From the NCBI GenBank assembly GCA_028692875.1, contig JAQUWL010000002.1, forward strand, positions 1 through 64,000: DNA of 64,000 bases, given 5' to 3'. This DNA is from Sulfurospirillaceae bacterium. GTDB lineage: Bacteria; Campylobacterota; Campylobacteria; Campylobacterales; Sulfurospirillaceae. The translations under genes and the position numbers were made by a program. Below are positions 56,088-64,000 of this stretch, piece by piece; within the stretch, counting starts at the first letter, position 1; the number at the start of each line of letters is the position of its first letter. Below the pieces are notes generated by a model, which was not told the DNA's origin, made no database searches, and worked only from the letters and a program-made list of their open reading frames with translations.

Positions 56088-56112
56088 CCGCAAGAGTGTT
56101 TGTCTCTTGCGG
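56088..56112 (-). terminator. terminator after the Spy-like gene
   Basis: CCGCAAGAG (56088-56096) and CTCTTGCGG (56104-56112) form a perfect 9-bp stem with a 7-base loop. On the minus strand it is followed by TTTCATTCTTCTTTTG and a T7 run. It insulates the Spy-like gene from the two-component operon. Confidence 0.85.
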
Positions 56113-56126
56113 CTAGAAGATTGTGT

Positions 56127-56591
56127 CTATTTTTTTGCAGGTTTTGCTGTTTGAGTAGTCGCTAGTTGTGCTCTTTGCTCTTTAGTAAGAAGAGTAAATA
56201 CTTTTTCCATATGATTTGCTCTTATTGTAGTCATTTTTTCGTGCATATCATTGGTTAGTTTCAAAAATTCTTTTTTATCAAAAGTATCTTTGCTCATCAA
56301 ATCTCTCATTTTTTGTTGCATTTTTGGATCTTGAGCTTTTTTCATCTCAAGTTTCATCTCCGCTTGTGCAATGCCGAGTTTATGGCGTTGATCTTCACTT
56401 AAATCAATCTTGCTAAGCATCATCATCATAGAGTCTCCTCTCATGCCACCACCTCTTTTGCCTTTCATCACACTCATATTTTGAGGATTTTGCACTCCTG
56501 TATTTTGAGCCATAGGACCTGCACCATTCATTGCAAAAGCACTTGAGCTAAGTGCCAAAAGTGTTGCTACTGTTAAAATTGTCTTCTTCAT
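56127..56591 (-). CDS. Met-rich Spy/CpxP-like periplasmic protein
   Basis: The 154-residue protein starts MKKTILTVATLLALSSSAFA (signal peptide) at 56591 behind GGAG; a longer frame to 56648 adds unrelated residues. The mature part is helical, with two LTXXQ-type motifs (LSEDQRHKL, LTKEQRAQL) as in Spy/CpxP chaperones, and is unusually rich in methionine (GDSMMMMLS, NMSVM, MQQKM). It probably senses or buffers envelope stress, and the methionines could bind copper. Confidence 0.85.
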   Translation of the reverse strand: MKKTILTVATLLALSSSAFAMNGAGPMAQNTGVQNPQNMSVMKGKRGGGMRGDSMMMMLSKIDLSEDQRHKLGIAQAEMKLEMKKAQDPKMQQKMRDLMSKDTFDKKEFLKLTNDMHEKMTTIRANHMEKVFTLLTKEQRAQLATTQTAKPAKK

Positions 56592-56760
56592 TTTCTCTCC
56601 TTTGAGTTGTTTTGTGATGAAAGTATAAAGGATGTGAATTAACGACATTTTAACCGAACCTTAACACTTCGCAACAAACAAACAAGTCGTTTTAATGAAC
56701 TATAAACATTATTTTTGTTAAAATTCGTGACTTAAAAACTTACTAAAAAAGAGAATTAAA

Positions 56761-57891
56761 TTGGACATAGAATACTACGAAATACTTGAAATCAGCAGAG
56801 ATGCTGACTCTGGGGAGATTAAAAAAGCTTACAGAAAACAGGCTTTAAAATACCATCCAGATAGAAATCAGGGCGACAAAGAGGCGGAGGAGAAGTTTAA
56901 GCTCGTCAATGAAGCATATCAAGTTTTAAGCGATGAGCAAAAACGCTCAACATACGACAAATACGGCAAAGCAGGACTTGACAGACAAGGCTTTAGTCAC
57001 TTCTCTAATATGCGATACGAAGATATTATGGGGGATTTAGGCTCTATTTTTGAGTCTGTTTTTGGCGGAGGTTTTGGAAGTGGTGGCTTTGGCGGTCATA
57101 CAAAACAAAACAGAAAATATACGCTAGATTTAGAATCCAACGTCACTCTTGCTTTTAATGAGGCTATTTTTGGATGCAAAAAAGAGGTTTCATTTACCTA
57201 TAAAAAACCTTGCGAAACATGCGATGGAACAGGCAGTAAAGACAAAACAGAATCAAAATGCAAAGAGTGCGGAGGCAAAGGTCAAGTCTTTTACAGACAA
57301 GGGTTTATGACATTTTCTCAAACTTGCTCTACATGTCAAGGTAAAGGAATGGTAATTAAAAATCCATGCCCTTCTTGTCAAGGCAAAGGTTTTTCAACCG
57401 CAAACGAAAAGGTAACCATAGATATACCTGAGGGTATCGACAATGACAATCGCATACGTGTTGCTGGCAGAGGAAATATTGACGAGAGAGGCTCAAGAGG
57501 GGACTTGTACATACACATACAAATTTCTGAGGACGAGCATTTTGTTAGACATAACGACGATATCTACATAGAGGTTCCAGTATTTTTTACACAAGTTGCA
57601 CTTGGCGAAAAAATTAAAATTCCTGGGATTAGAAGAGAGATAGACTTTGAAATACCACTCGGAGCAAAGGATAAGCAACAATTTATCTTCAAAAACGAGG
57701 GTGTTAAAAATGTTCATTCAAAACAATACGGTAGCATCATCGCACAGCTCTCAATACGATACCCTAAGAAAATAACAAAAGAGCAAAGAGAGCTTTTGGT
57801 AAAACTGCAAGATGATTTTGGTATAAAAAGCACACCTCATGATGAAAAATACGAAAGTGTTTTTGACAAAATCAAAAATTGGTTCAATTAA
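56761..57891 (+). CDS. dnaJ: chaperone DnaJ
   Basis: A 376-residue DnaK co-chaperone with all parts: J domain with HPD (about 33-35), a G/F-rich region ([11 protein letters not shown]), four CxxCxGxG zinc repeats ([32 protein letters not shown]) and the C-terminal substrate domains. Start TTG at 56761, reading [16 protein letters not shown] is the only weak RBS. Its last 53 bp overlap the metallopeptidase gene. Confidence 0.97.
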   Translation: MDIEYYEILEISRDADSGEIKKAYRKQALKYHPDRNQGDKEAEEKFKLVNEAYQVLSDEQKRSTYDKYGKAGLDRQGFSHFSNMRYEDIMGDLGSIFESVFGGGFGSGGFGGHTKQNRKYTLDLESNVTLAFNEAIFGCKKEVSFTYKKPCETCDGTGSKDKTESKCKECGGKGQVFYRQGFMTFSQTCSTCQGKGMVIKNPCPSCQGKGFSTANEKVTIDIPEGIDNDNRIRVAGRGNIDERGSRGDLYIHIQISEDEHFVRHNDDIYIEVPVFFTQVALGEKIKIPGIRREIDFEIPLGAKDKQQFIFKNEGVKNVHSKQYGSIIAQLSIRYPKKITKEQRELLVKLQDDFGIKSTPHDEKYESVFDKIKNWFN

Positions 57892-58516
57892 AATAAAAGA
57901 GTTAACTCTACATGTAGCATTCGATGAAAAAATCGTTACATGTAGAGTTGTTACCAAAACAAATATCAAAAACTTTACAATTCGCATCAACTCGCTAGGT
58001 GAAGTTATCGTAAACAACCCATACTATCCTATCTCAAAAGTTGAAGCCATACTAAATGAAAAGGCTCGATGGATTGTAGAAAAAACAGCATTTGTAAAAC
58101 AGAGAAAAAGTATTCAAACACTACTTTGCGAAGAGGGCAAAATCTTATATCTTGGCGAAAAAATATCTCTGCATGTAAAGAGTGATTTAGATACTTTTTA
58201 CAAAGAACACACAAAATCCTTAGTGGAAAAAATAGTTGAAGAGCAAAGTTTCATCATGGGTGTAAAGCCAACTGCTATAAGATATAGAAAAGCCAAAAAA
58301 CGCTGGGGAAGCTGTTCTGGCAAAAACGAGTTAAGCTTCAACATCTCACTGTGCCAGCTACCTCTTAATTGCATAACCTATATCGTTATTCACGAGCTCG
58401 CTCACATAAAACACAAACATCATAAAAAAACCTTCTGGCAATTCGTTTTAGAACATATGCCTGAATACAAAATGTGCGAAAAGACATTAAAGCAATTTAC
58501 GCCGACATTATCTTGA
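57839..58516 (+). CDS. YgjP-type (DUF45) zinc metallopeptidase
   Basis: The 225-residue protein ends with the metal-binding [16 protein letters not shown] (HExxH, about residue 184), preceded by [15 protein letters not shown], a hallmark of the DUF45/SprT-like WLM group. The catalytic role is likely but the substrate is unknown. ATG at 57839 lies inside dnaJ; a later start cannot be excluded. A perfect 13-bp inverted repeat built on two TACATGTA copies (57904-57949) is inside its coding part. Confidence 0.85.
   Translation: MMKNTKVFLTKSKIGSIKIKELTLHVAFDEKIVTCRVVTKTNIKNFTIRINSLGEVIVNNPYYPISKVEAILNEKARWIVEKTAFVKQRKSIQTLLCEEGKILYLGEKISLHVKSDLDTFYKEHTKSLVEKIVEEQSFIMGVKPTAIRYRKAKKRWGSCSGKNELSFNISLCQLPLNCITYIVIHELAHIKHKHHKKTFWQFVLEHMPEYKMCEKTLKQFTPTLS
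57904..57949 (+). repeat. inverted repeat made of two TACATGTA palindromes
   Basis: AACTCTACATGTA (57904-57916) and TACATGTAGAGTT (57937-57949) are exact reverse complements, 20 bases apart, with an inner CGAT/ATCG stem. Each arm is itself based on the palindrome TACATGTA, which is over-represented in the whole window. The arms are read as LHV and TCR. Confidence 0.75.
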
Positions 58517-58584
58517 TTTTATTGATTGAAAAATAATAATAATTTTATTATATTTTAAGTAATTTTTAAAAGTAATTTAAATAG

Positions 58585-58631
58585 AATTCTATTTATCAAA
58601 TAATAAAAATTATCATTTGATAAATAGAATT
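58585..58631 (+). promoter_or_regulatory. 16-bp inverted repeat just upstream of the peroxiredoxin RBS
   Basis: The arms 58585-58600 and 58616-58631 are perfect complements around a 15-base A/T loop; the right arm abuts the GAGGAG ribosome-binding site. Being A/T-only apart from one C/G and with TTATCA/TGATAA units, it could be an operator for a Fur/PerR-family protein, or an mRNA hairpin controlling translation. Confidence 0.55.
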
Positions 58632-58642
58632 GAGGAGATTTT

Positions 58643-59344
58643 ATGGCGTGTGATACATCTATAAAAGCTAGAAAAGAGAAGAAAGTTGCAAATATTGAAA
58701 ATGAAACAGAAGTTATTAAGGAGAAGAAGATGAGTTCAACTATGGTTTTAAGACAAATGCCTGAGTTTACAATGAGTGCATATAACGCTGCGACAGGACA
58801 TTACACAACGGTATCAAGCGAAGACTATAAGGGAAAATGGACAGTAGTCTGTTTTTATCCGGCAGATTTTACTTTTGTTTGTCCAACAGAAATTGCGGCT
58901 ATGAACGCAAAGTACGATGAGTTTCAAGAGCTTGGGGTTGAAATTTTACCAATATCTACCGATACAAAATTCTCACATAAAAGATTTGTTGAGACTGAAC
59001 CTATTTTAAAAGGATTGAAATTAACCATCGGAGCAGATACAACTAAAAAAGTAGCAGCAGATTTTGGAGTACTTTTGGAAGAAGAGGGAGTCGCACTAAG
59101 AGGAAGGTTTTTATTTAATCCAGATGGGGTTTGTGTAGCTCAAGAAGTTCAGGCTGATAGCGTTGGAAGAAATGTAAATGAATTTTTAAGACAAGTAAGA
59201 GCTTGGCAACATGCAAGCAAAACAGGAGAAGTTTGCCCAGCAGGATGGAGACCAGGCAAAAAAACACTTCCCGTAAAAACTGATGTTGAAAAAATGACAG
59301 GAAGGGTTGGGGATTATATTACTTTAGAAGATATACTATCTTAA
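58643..59344 (+). CDS. ahpC: 2-Cys peroxiredoxin (AhpC/Prx type)
   Basis: A thiol peroxidase that reduces H2O2 and organic peroxides. The 233-residue frame contains the peroxidatic Cys in FTFVCPTE (about residue 80) and the resolving Cys in GEVCPAGW (about 198). Most relatives start at MSSTMVLRQMPEFTM; here 29 charged residues precede it. Both ATGs have good sites (GAGGAG before 58643; AAGGAG before 58730), so two forms are possible. The strong inverted repeat upstream suggests regulated expression. Confidence 0.93.
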   Translation: MACDTSIKARKEKKVANIENETEVIKEKKMSSTMVLRQMPEFTMSAYNAATGHYTTVSSEDYKGKWTVVCFYPADFTFVCPTEIAAMNAKYDEFQELGVEILPISTDTKFSHKRFVETEPILKGLKLTIGADTTKKVAADFGVLLEEEGVALRGRFLFNPDGVCVAQEVQADSVGRNVNEFLRQVRAWQHASKTGEVCPAGWRPGKKTLPVKTDVEKMTGRVGDYITLEDILS

Positions 59345-59368
59345 GAGAAAGAGAGAAATCTCTTTCTC
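59345..59368 (+). terminator. terminator after the peroxiredoxin gene
   Basis: GAGAAAGAGA (59345-59354) pairs with TCTCTTTCTC (59359-59368) around loop GAAA and runs into TCTTTCATCATTT. It begins one base after the stop codon. Confidence 0.75.
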
Positions 59369-59427
59369 TCTTTCATCATTTAGTCATCTACAAGGGTTTG
59401 GATTTTAACTTTTCTTACCAACTTTTC

Positions 59428-59973
59428 CTAATAAAATAACATTCTAAAACCAATAGCAATCAACACAATACCACCAAAAATCTCAGCTTTGCTCTCTAGC
59501 CATGTGCCACTTAGCTTGCCCACAAAAACTCCTATAAAGCTAAACATAAATGTTACGATTCCAATAATAAAACACGCAAGAAAAGGATTGACATTTAAAA
59601 GCATCAAGCTAAATCCTGCTGCCATGGCATCGATACTTGTGGCGATGGAAAGTAGTAGCATCACTTTGTTTGTAATGTAACAAATCTCTTTTTCAACCCC
59701 TTCGCTCATCCCCTCGTATATCATCTTTGCGCCGATAAGCCCCAATAAGCCAAAGGAAATCCAATGCGTATAAGAGCAAATCCATCCCAAAAGCCCTTTT
59801 CCGCCTAGATACCCAACAATTGGCATGATGGCTTGAAAAAAGCCAAAAAAAGTGCCTGCCTTGAGTGCCAAATCAAAACTTGCTATGTTGCTATTTTTTT
59901 TAGAACCAAGTCCGATAGAAACGGCAAATGCGTCCATACTGAGAGCTATGGCTAATAATAAAACCTCTGTCAT
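59428..59973 (-). CDS. mntP: manganese efflux pump MntP
   Basis: An inner-membrane Mn2+ exporter. The 181-residue protein starts [23 protein letters not shown] at 59973 and has six membrane segments in two related halves, each with a Ser-x-Asp motif ([20 protein letters not shown]). Longer in-frame starts would lie in polA. It is one base after the polA stop. Manganese control next to a peroxiredoxin is consistent with oxidative-stress defence. Confidence 0.92.
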   Translation of the reverse strand: MTEVLLLAIALSMDAFAVSIGLGSKKNSNIASFDLALKAGTFFGFFQAIMPIVGYLGGKGLLGWICSYTHWISFGLLGLIGAKMIYEGMSEGVEKEICYITNKVMLLLSIATSIDAMAAGFSLMLLNVNPFLACFIIGIVTFMFSFIGVFVGKLSGTWLESKAEIFGGIVLIAIGFRMLFY

Positions 59974-59974
59974 A

Positions 59975-62628
59975 TTACTTGAGTTCGCCCCAATTTTTAC
60001 CGATAGCAATGGAGACTTTCAAGGGTATATGTAAAGCATAAATACCTTCCATCACTTCTTTAACACTTTGTGCAAATGCCTCGGCTTTTTCTTCCTTAAC
60101 TTCAAAAATCAACTCATCGTGGATTTGCAAAAGCAGTTTTGCTTCATCATCCACCAATGTCGCCATTATCTTATTCATCGAAAGCTTGATAAGATCAGCC
60201 GCACTGCCTTGAAAAACCGTATTTACAGCCTCTCTTAAATATCCAGCGTATTGCATACCGTTGGCATTTTCAAAGTCAAAGTAGCGTTTTCGCCCCAGCA
60301 AAGTTTCGACAAAACCCACCTCTTTTGCACGCTCCTCAATCGAAGTTAGATATTTTCTAACCGTTGGAAAAGTTGCAAAATAACCATCAATATAGCTTTT
60401 TGCCTCTTTGGTCGTGATGCCTAGCGTATCCGAGAGTTTTTTAGGTCCCATGCCATAAAGCAAACCAAAGTTTATACTTTTTGCCACCCCTCTTTTGGCA
60501 TCTGCCTCTGCCTCTCCAAAAAGCCTCAAAGCCGTTTGTCTATGGATATCTTTATGCGTATTAAACGCCTCAAGCATAGCTTCATCGCCACTAAAATGTG
60601 CCAACAACCTCAACTCTATTTGCGAATAATCCACGCCAACTAAAAGACAACCATCTTTTGCTACAAAACCGCCACGCACTTCTCGTCCAAGCTCAGTCTT
60701 AACGGGGATATTTTGAAGATTTGGCTCTTTTGAAGAGAGCCTTCCCGTCGCCGTTCCTGTGTGCATAAAAGAGGTGTGCACTCTGCTCTCTGGCGAGGTT
60801 TTTGAGAGTTTTAAAAGAGGCTCGATATATGTTGATTTGAGTTTATAAAGCTCTCGATACTCTAAAATTTTTGAGATACTTTCGTGCTTGTCCAGAAGCT
60901 CTTTTAAGACATTTTCGTCCGTGCTATAACCTGTTTTTGTCTTTTTAACTGCTGGAAGTCCCAACTGTTCAAAAAGAACATTGCCTAGCTGTTGGGTTGA
61001 ATTCAAGTTAAATGTAGCATTGCAAAGCGAAAAAATCTCATTTTTAAGCAATTCTATCGCTTTATCCGTACGCAAAAGTAGAGTTTCAAAATAAGCCCCA
61101 TCAACTTTTATGCCCTCTTTTTCCATCATCAAAAGCGTATGGATAAATGGAAATTCTACCTCTCTGGCAAGAATTAAGAGCTTTGGCTCTAACATCTCTT
61201 GAAGTTTGTGGTACAGCTTAAGCGTCATCCACGCATCTTCACTTGCATATTCACAAGCACTATCTAAAGGAACTGTGCTAAAGTTTTCGCCCTTTTGCAC
61301 AACATCTTTAAATTTTATCATCGGATGATTGAAAAATCGTAAAGCAAGCGTATCTAGCCCCACACTACTCTCAGGATTAAGCAGCCACGCCAAAATCATC
61401 GTGTCGGCATAAATATCTATGCGAGGAAGATTAAAATTGTTATACACAACCGCAATGTCATATTTAAGATTTTGCCCCACGATTTTGTGTTTTAAAAGCT
61501 CAATCAGTGCTTTTTTGGCATCTTCCATGCTGATTTGCTCGCCTACGCCCAAATAGTTATGCGATATAGGAACATAGTACGCCATATCCTCGTCCACACA
61601 AAAAGAAAATCCCACGATTTTGGCATTGTATGCATCTAGCGAAGTAGTTTCGGTATCAAATGCCACGATAGCATCCTCTTCAAGACCATCAATAACATTC
61701 ATCAATATCTTTGCATCATCGAGCAAGATTGATTGAAACGAGGTTGCTTCGACTTTTGGCTTTACATGTAAGGCTTCACTTTTGACTTTTGAAAGCATCT
61801 GACGCAACTCATAACGCTCAAGCTCATCCGCGATATTTGCCAAAGGATTGTTGCACGGAAAATGAAACGATTCAAACTTGTCAGCGATGTCCAAAGTGTC
61901 GTCAAGTAGCACAATTGCTTACTCAAAAAGGCGTTTTGCTTACCCTCTTCCAGCATAGTTTTAACTCTAGGATTTGACACTTTTTGTAGATTTTCATAGA
62001 TATCTTCGATGCTTTCAAAATCATCCAAAAGCTTTTTGGCACCTTTTGGTCCAATGCCTTTAACTCCAGGGATATTGTCCGCAGTATCGCCTACCAATGC
62101 GAGATATTCATTTATGCGTTTTGGATAGACACCAAATTTCTCAAAACATCCAAGCTCATCTATCTCACTCTTTTTCATCGGGTCATAAATAACAACTTTG
62201 CCATCGTCTATCAGCTGATAAAGGTCTTTATCATGCGTCACAATGCGTACTTTGATGTCGTGTTTTTTTGCAAACTTTACCGCCGAAGCTATAACATCGT
62301 CTGCTTCAAAACCCTCTTCTTCATAACATTTAAATCCCATCTTTTTAACCCATTCGATAGCCACAGGAAGTTGTTTTTTTAAGTCTTCCGGAGCCTCTGG
62401 GCGGTTGGCTTTGTAGTTTACATCTAGCGTATGGCGAAAGTTTTTACCCTTGCTATCAAGTGCAAAAAGAAGATAGTCTGTATCGTGCTCATTTTTAATC
62501 GAATAGATAAAATTGGCAAATCCAGTCAAAAGTCCTGTTGGAAAACCTTTTGAGTTACGAAGTGCTGGAAGTGCATAATAGTTTCTAAAAAAAAAGCCAA
62601 AAGTATCTATGATGGTTAATATTTTCAA
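59975..62628 (-). pseudogene. polA: DNA polymerase I, split by a single-base frameshift
   Basis: PolA fills gaps and removes primers. Frame one (62628 to 61762) encodes the 5'-3' exonuclease (HDKDLYQLID, GDTADNIPGVKGIGPKGAKKLL) up to AFLSKQL, then turns into nonsense. Frame two picks up at about 61912 (VLLDDTLDIADKFESF), running through the 3'-5' exonuclease (FDTETTSLDA) and polymerase (VGVDYSQIELRLLAHFSGD, RGVAKSINFGLLYGMG, QIHDELIFEV). The bases CAATTGTGC should be CAATTGGTGC: one G is missing. No slippery heptamer is present in the only 15-base window where a shift could occur, so this is a mutation or a sequencing error, not programmed frameshifting. Confidence 0.9.
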
Positions 62629-62655
62629 GACATCTTCCTTCTTACATGTAGAGAA

Positions 62656-63465
62656 TCAGTAGTGCTCTAGCAGTTTTTCGATAGCACTTGCAAAAGCACT
62701 TTCGTTTAACTCCTCTTTTTTGACGATATTTAGAGCAATAGTAATACTTCTCTCGCTTAAAGGCGAATTTACAGGAATAGCAGTCTTGACAACTTTAAGT
62801 GCTAGTGCATAAGGCTTAATATCCTCTGGTGCCAAATCATAGCTATCAGAATATCGAATCGCTTCCACCATTTGATTTTCAAATTTCCAATGCTCAAAAA
62901 TCTTAGCGGTAACTTCTCCACTTGTTGTTCCCACAAACATCTTTTCTACTTGAGCTATATTTACAGCGGATTGTATCTCGGATTTAAACTGATAAGTTTC
63001 ATCATTTTTAACAACCTCATCAGCTATAAGTATCTTGCCTGTCTCTTGAAGCAATGAAGCCAAAAAAAGAGTATCCAGCTTGGAGGAATCAACTTTCTTG
63101 TACCAATTTAACATCAAAGAGCTTTGAAGTCCTGATATATCGGCAAACTCTTCAGCACTAATGCCATAAGGTTCCATATCTACGTTAAGCAATTTTTTGA
63201 CCGAAATATCCGCAGTAAGTGAGCGTGTAGTAGACATACCAAAAAGAGCAACTGCTTGCAAAACACTTTTGATTTCACGTCTAAAGCTATATAGTGGCGA
63301 GTTGGCAACTTTAAGAAGATTTGCAACTAACATCGGATCTTCTTCAACTATCTTTGCCAATTGTTCAACGCTGGCATTTGGGTTGCTACACAAAGCACTT
63401 ATTTGGTGAAAACTCTTAGGCAGAGGGGGCAAAGTTTTGATGCGGTCAACGATTTCGTCTAACAT
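62656..63465 (-). CDS. HDOD-domain protein
   Basis: A 269-residue single HDOD domain: LPPLPKSFHQISALCSNPNASVEQLAKIVEEDPMLVANLLKVANSPLYS is the classic start, with later LFLASLLQETGKILIADEV. The HD metal residues are degenerate, as is normal in the family. Such proteins take part in signalling and motility control. No output domain is attached. TACATGTA (62643) lies between it and polA. Confidence 0.9.
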   Translation of the reverse strand: MLDEIVDRIKTLPPLPKSFHQISALCSNPNASVEQLAKIVEEDPMLVANLLKVANSPLYSFRREIKSVLQAVALFGMSTTRSLTADISVKKLLNVDMEPYGISAEEFADISGLQSSLMLNWYKKVDSSKLDTLFLASLLQETGKILIADEVVKNDETYQFKSEIQSAVNIAQVEKMFVGTTSGEVTAKIFEHWKFENQMVEAIRYSDSYDLAPEDIKPYALALKVVKTAIPVNSPLSERSITIALNIVKKEELNESAFASAIEKLLEHY

Positions 63466-63548
63466 AGGCTCTCTTTATAAGTAAAGAATTTGAGATGATT
63501 ATATCAAAAAAGCCTATAATCTATCCTTTGACGCAACCAGACAAATTG

Positions 63549-63570
63549 GCCCCTTTTGGTTTCAAGGGGC
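63549..63570 (-). terminator. hairpin after the SLC13 gene
   Basis: GCCCCTT (63549-63555) and AAGGGGC (63564-63570) form a 7-bp GC-rich stem, 8-base loop, 14 bp past the stop of the transporter on the minus strand. The following T-run is weak (CAATTTGT). A TACATGTA (63573-63580) sits between the stop and the hairpin. Confidence 0.55.
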
Positions 63571-63584
63571 TTTACATGTAAGAT

Positions 63585-64000
63585 TTAAATAAAATACTGC
63601 CAAAAAAAGTAGGATACCGCAATTATTGCTACTACACCGATAAGATTAAATACCAAACCGTATTTTGCCATTGTTTTAACATCTACCGCACCCGTACTCA
63701 TAGCAATAGCATTTGGCGGAGTAGCTATTGGGAGCATAAAGGCATAACTCGCACAAATGGTTGCCGTCATCAATATCAAAGTCATATCCATATTTGATGC
63801 CTGTCCAAGCGAATAAATAATCGGCAAAGCAATAGAAATCAATGCTGTATTGCTGGTTACTTCTGTTGTAAATGTTATCAAAAGTGCTACACAAAGCAAG
63901 ATGGCAAATGGTGGCAAAGATGTTATAACCAACAAATGTGTTGCTATCGCCGAAGCCAATCCGGTCTTTCCAAATGCAGCCGCAATTGCAAAACCAGCAC
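63585..64000 (-). CDS. SLC13/DASS-family anion symporter, C-terminal part
   Basis: A partial gene running off the right edge of the window; the frame is open to base 64000. It encodes at least 138 residues of a multi-pass carrier: FAIAAAFGKTGLASAIATH, TFTTEVTSNTALISIALPI and the family signature YAFMLPIATPPNAIAMSTGAV. The family moves sulfate or dicarboxylates with sodium; the substrate cannot be told from this part. The end of the protein (WQYFI) is at 63588. Confidence 0.9.
   Translation of the reverse strand, partial: AGFAIAAAFGKTGLASAIATHLLVITSLPPFAILLCVALLITFTTEVTSNTALISIALPIIYSLGQASNMDMTLILMTATICASYAFMLPIATPPNAIAMSTGAVDVKTMAKYGLVFNLIGVVAIIAVSYFFWQYFI

Noticed and set aside
61885-61930. 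Programmed -1 frameshifting in polA
   Set aside because: The direction would fit, but the alternative frame has TAA just upstream, leaving only about 15 bases for slippage, with no X-XXY-YYZ heptamer. A missing base is simpler.
1-64000. CRISPR arrays or insertion sequences
   Set aside because: No evenly spaced direct repeats and no transposase genes were seen; the 22 TACATGTA words are irregularly spaced and too short for a CRISPR array.

Overview
The window looks like chromosome of an AT-rich member of the Campylobacterota (Sulfurimonas/Sulfurospirillum-like; the genus cannot be fixed from the sequence alone). Pointers are a 6S-type RNA placed directly upstream of purD, a short-form HisG, an ArsRS-like two-component pair, type III pantothenate kinase, DUF1882 and NIT-domain signalling proteins, a secreted-type leader on AtpE, and the overall gene content and composition.

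Layout. 1-6033 (minus strand): argH (cut by an in-frame stop), pckA and the Na+-pump-type oxaloacetate decarboxylase operon oadG-oadA-oadB. 6352-8131: a small unknown gene and a pair of GNAT-fold genes. 8141-18161: a complete-looking filamentous phage (inovirus) prophage of about 10 kb, inserted in the 3' end of tRNA-Leu(GAG) and bounded by a perfect 24-bp repeat. Its order is divergent HTH regulator and two membrane/secreted genes, then ssDNA-binding-like protein, major coat protein, small minor-coat candidates, adsorption protein, pVI-like protein, Zot/pI ATPase, pIV secretin, HUH replication initiator, tyrosine integrase. 18139-31114 (minus): tRNA-Leu, atpE, pnp, a phosphoribosyltransferase-like gene, a J-domain protein, lptD, an RDD protein, purD, 6S RNA, hemD, guaA, nhaD, nadB and a tiny lipoprotein. 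31085-38707 (plus): a DUF721-like gene, uvrC, and a signalling cluster (degenerate Hpt protein, Sel1 protein, NIT hybrid kinase, CheY-like regulator). 38723-41925 (minus): hisG, coaX, an unknown gene, a beta-propeller lipoprotein and a YfgM-like protein. 42092-53506 (plus): gatC, pilT, a diguanylate cyclase, cvpA, fur, lysS, glyA, DUF1882, a SPOR protein, trpE, aroE and an acyl-CoA ligase. 53503-56591 (minus): recR, ArsS/ArsR-like genes and a Met-rich Spy-like protein. 56761-59344 (plus): dnaJ, a metallopeptidase and a 2-Cys peroxiredoxin. 59428-64000 (minus): mntP, polA (split by a one-base frameshift), an HDOD protein and an SLC13 transporter cut by the window edge.

How the parts fit. The left part links oxaloacetate chemistry (PckA, Oad) to sodium bioenergetics (OadB, NhaD, probably the SLC13 carrier). 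The prophage is self-contained: replication, single-strand binding, coat, extrusion (pI plus its own secretin) and integration are all present, and a hairpin terminator follows the coat gene as in classical filamentous phages. Two core genes, argH and polA, carry single-base lesions that may be sequencing errors. The most unusual non-gene signal is the palindrome TACATGTA, found 22 times by eye where base composition predicts about 2-3, inside genes in two permitted reading frames (as LHV/VHV or TCK/TCR) and four times in uvrC.
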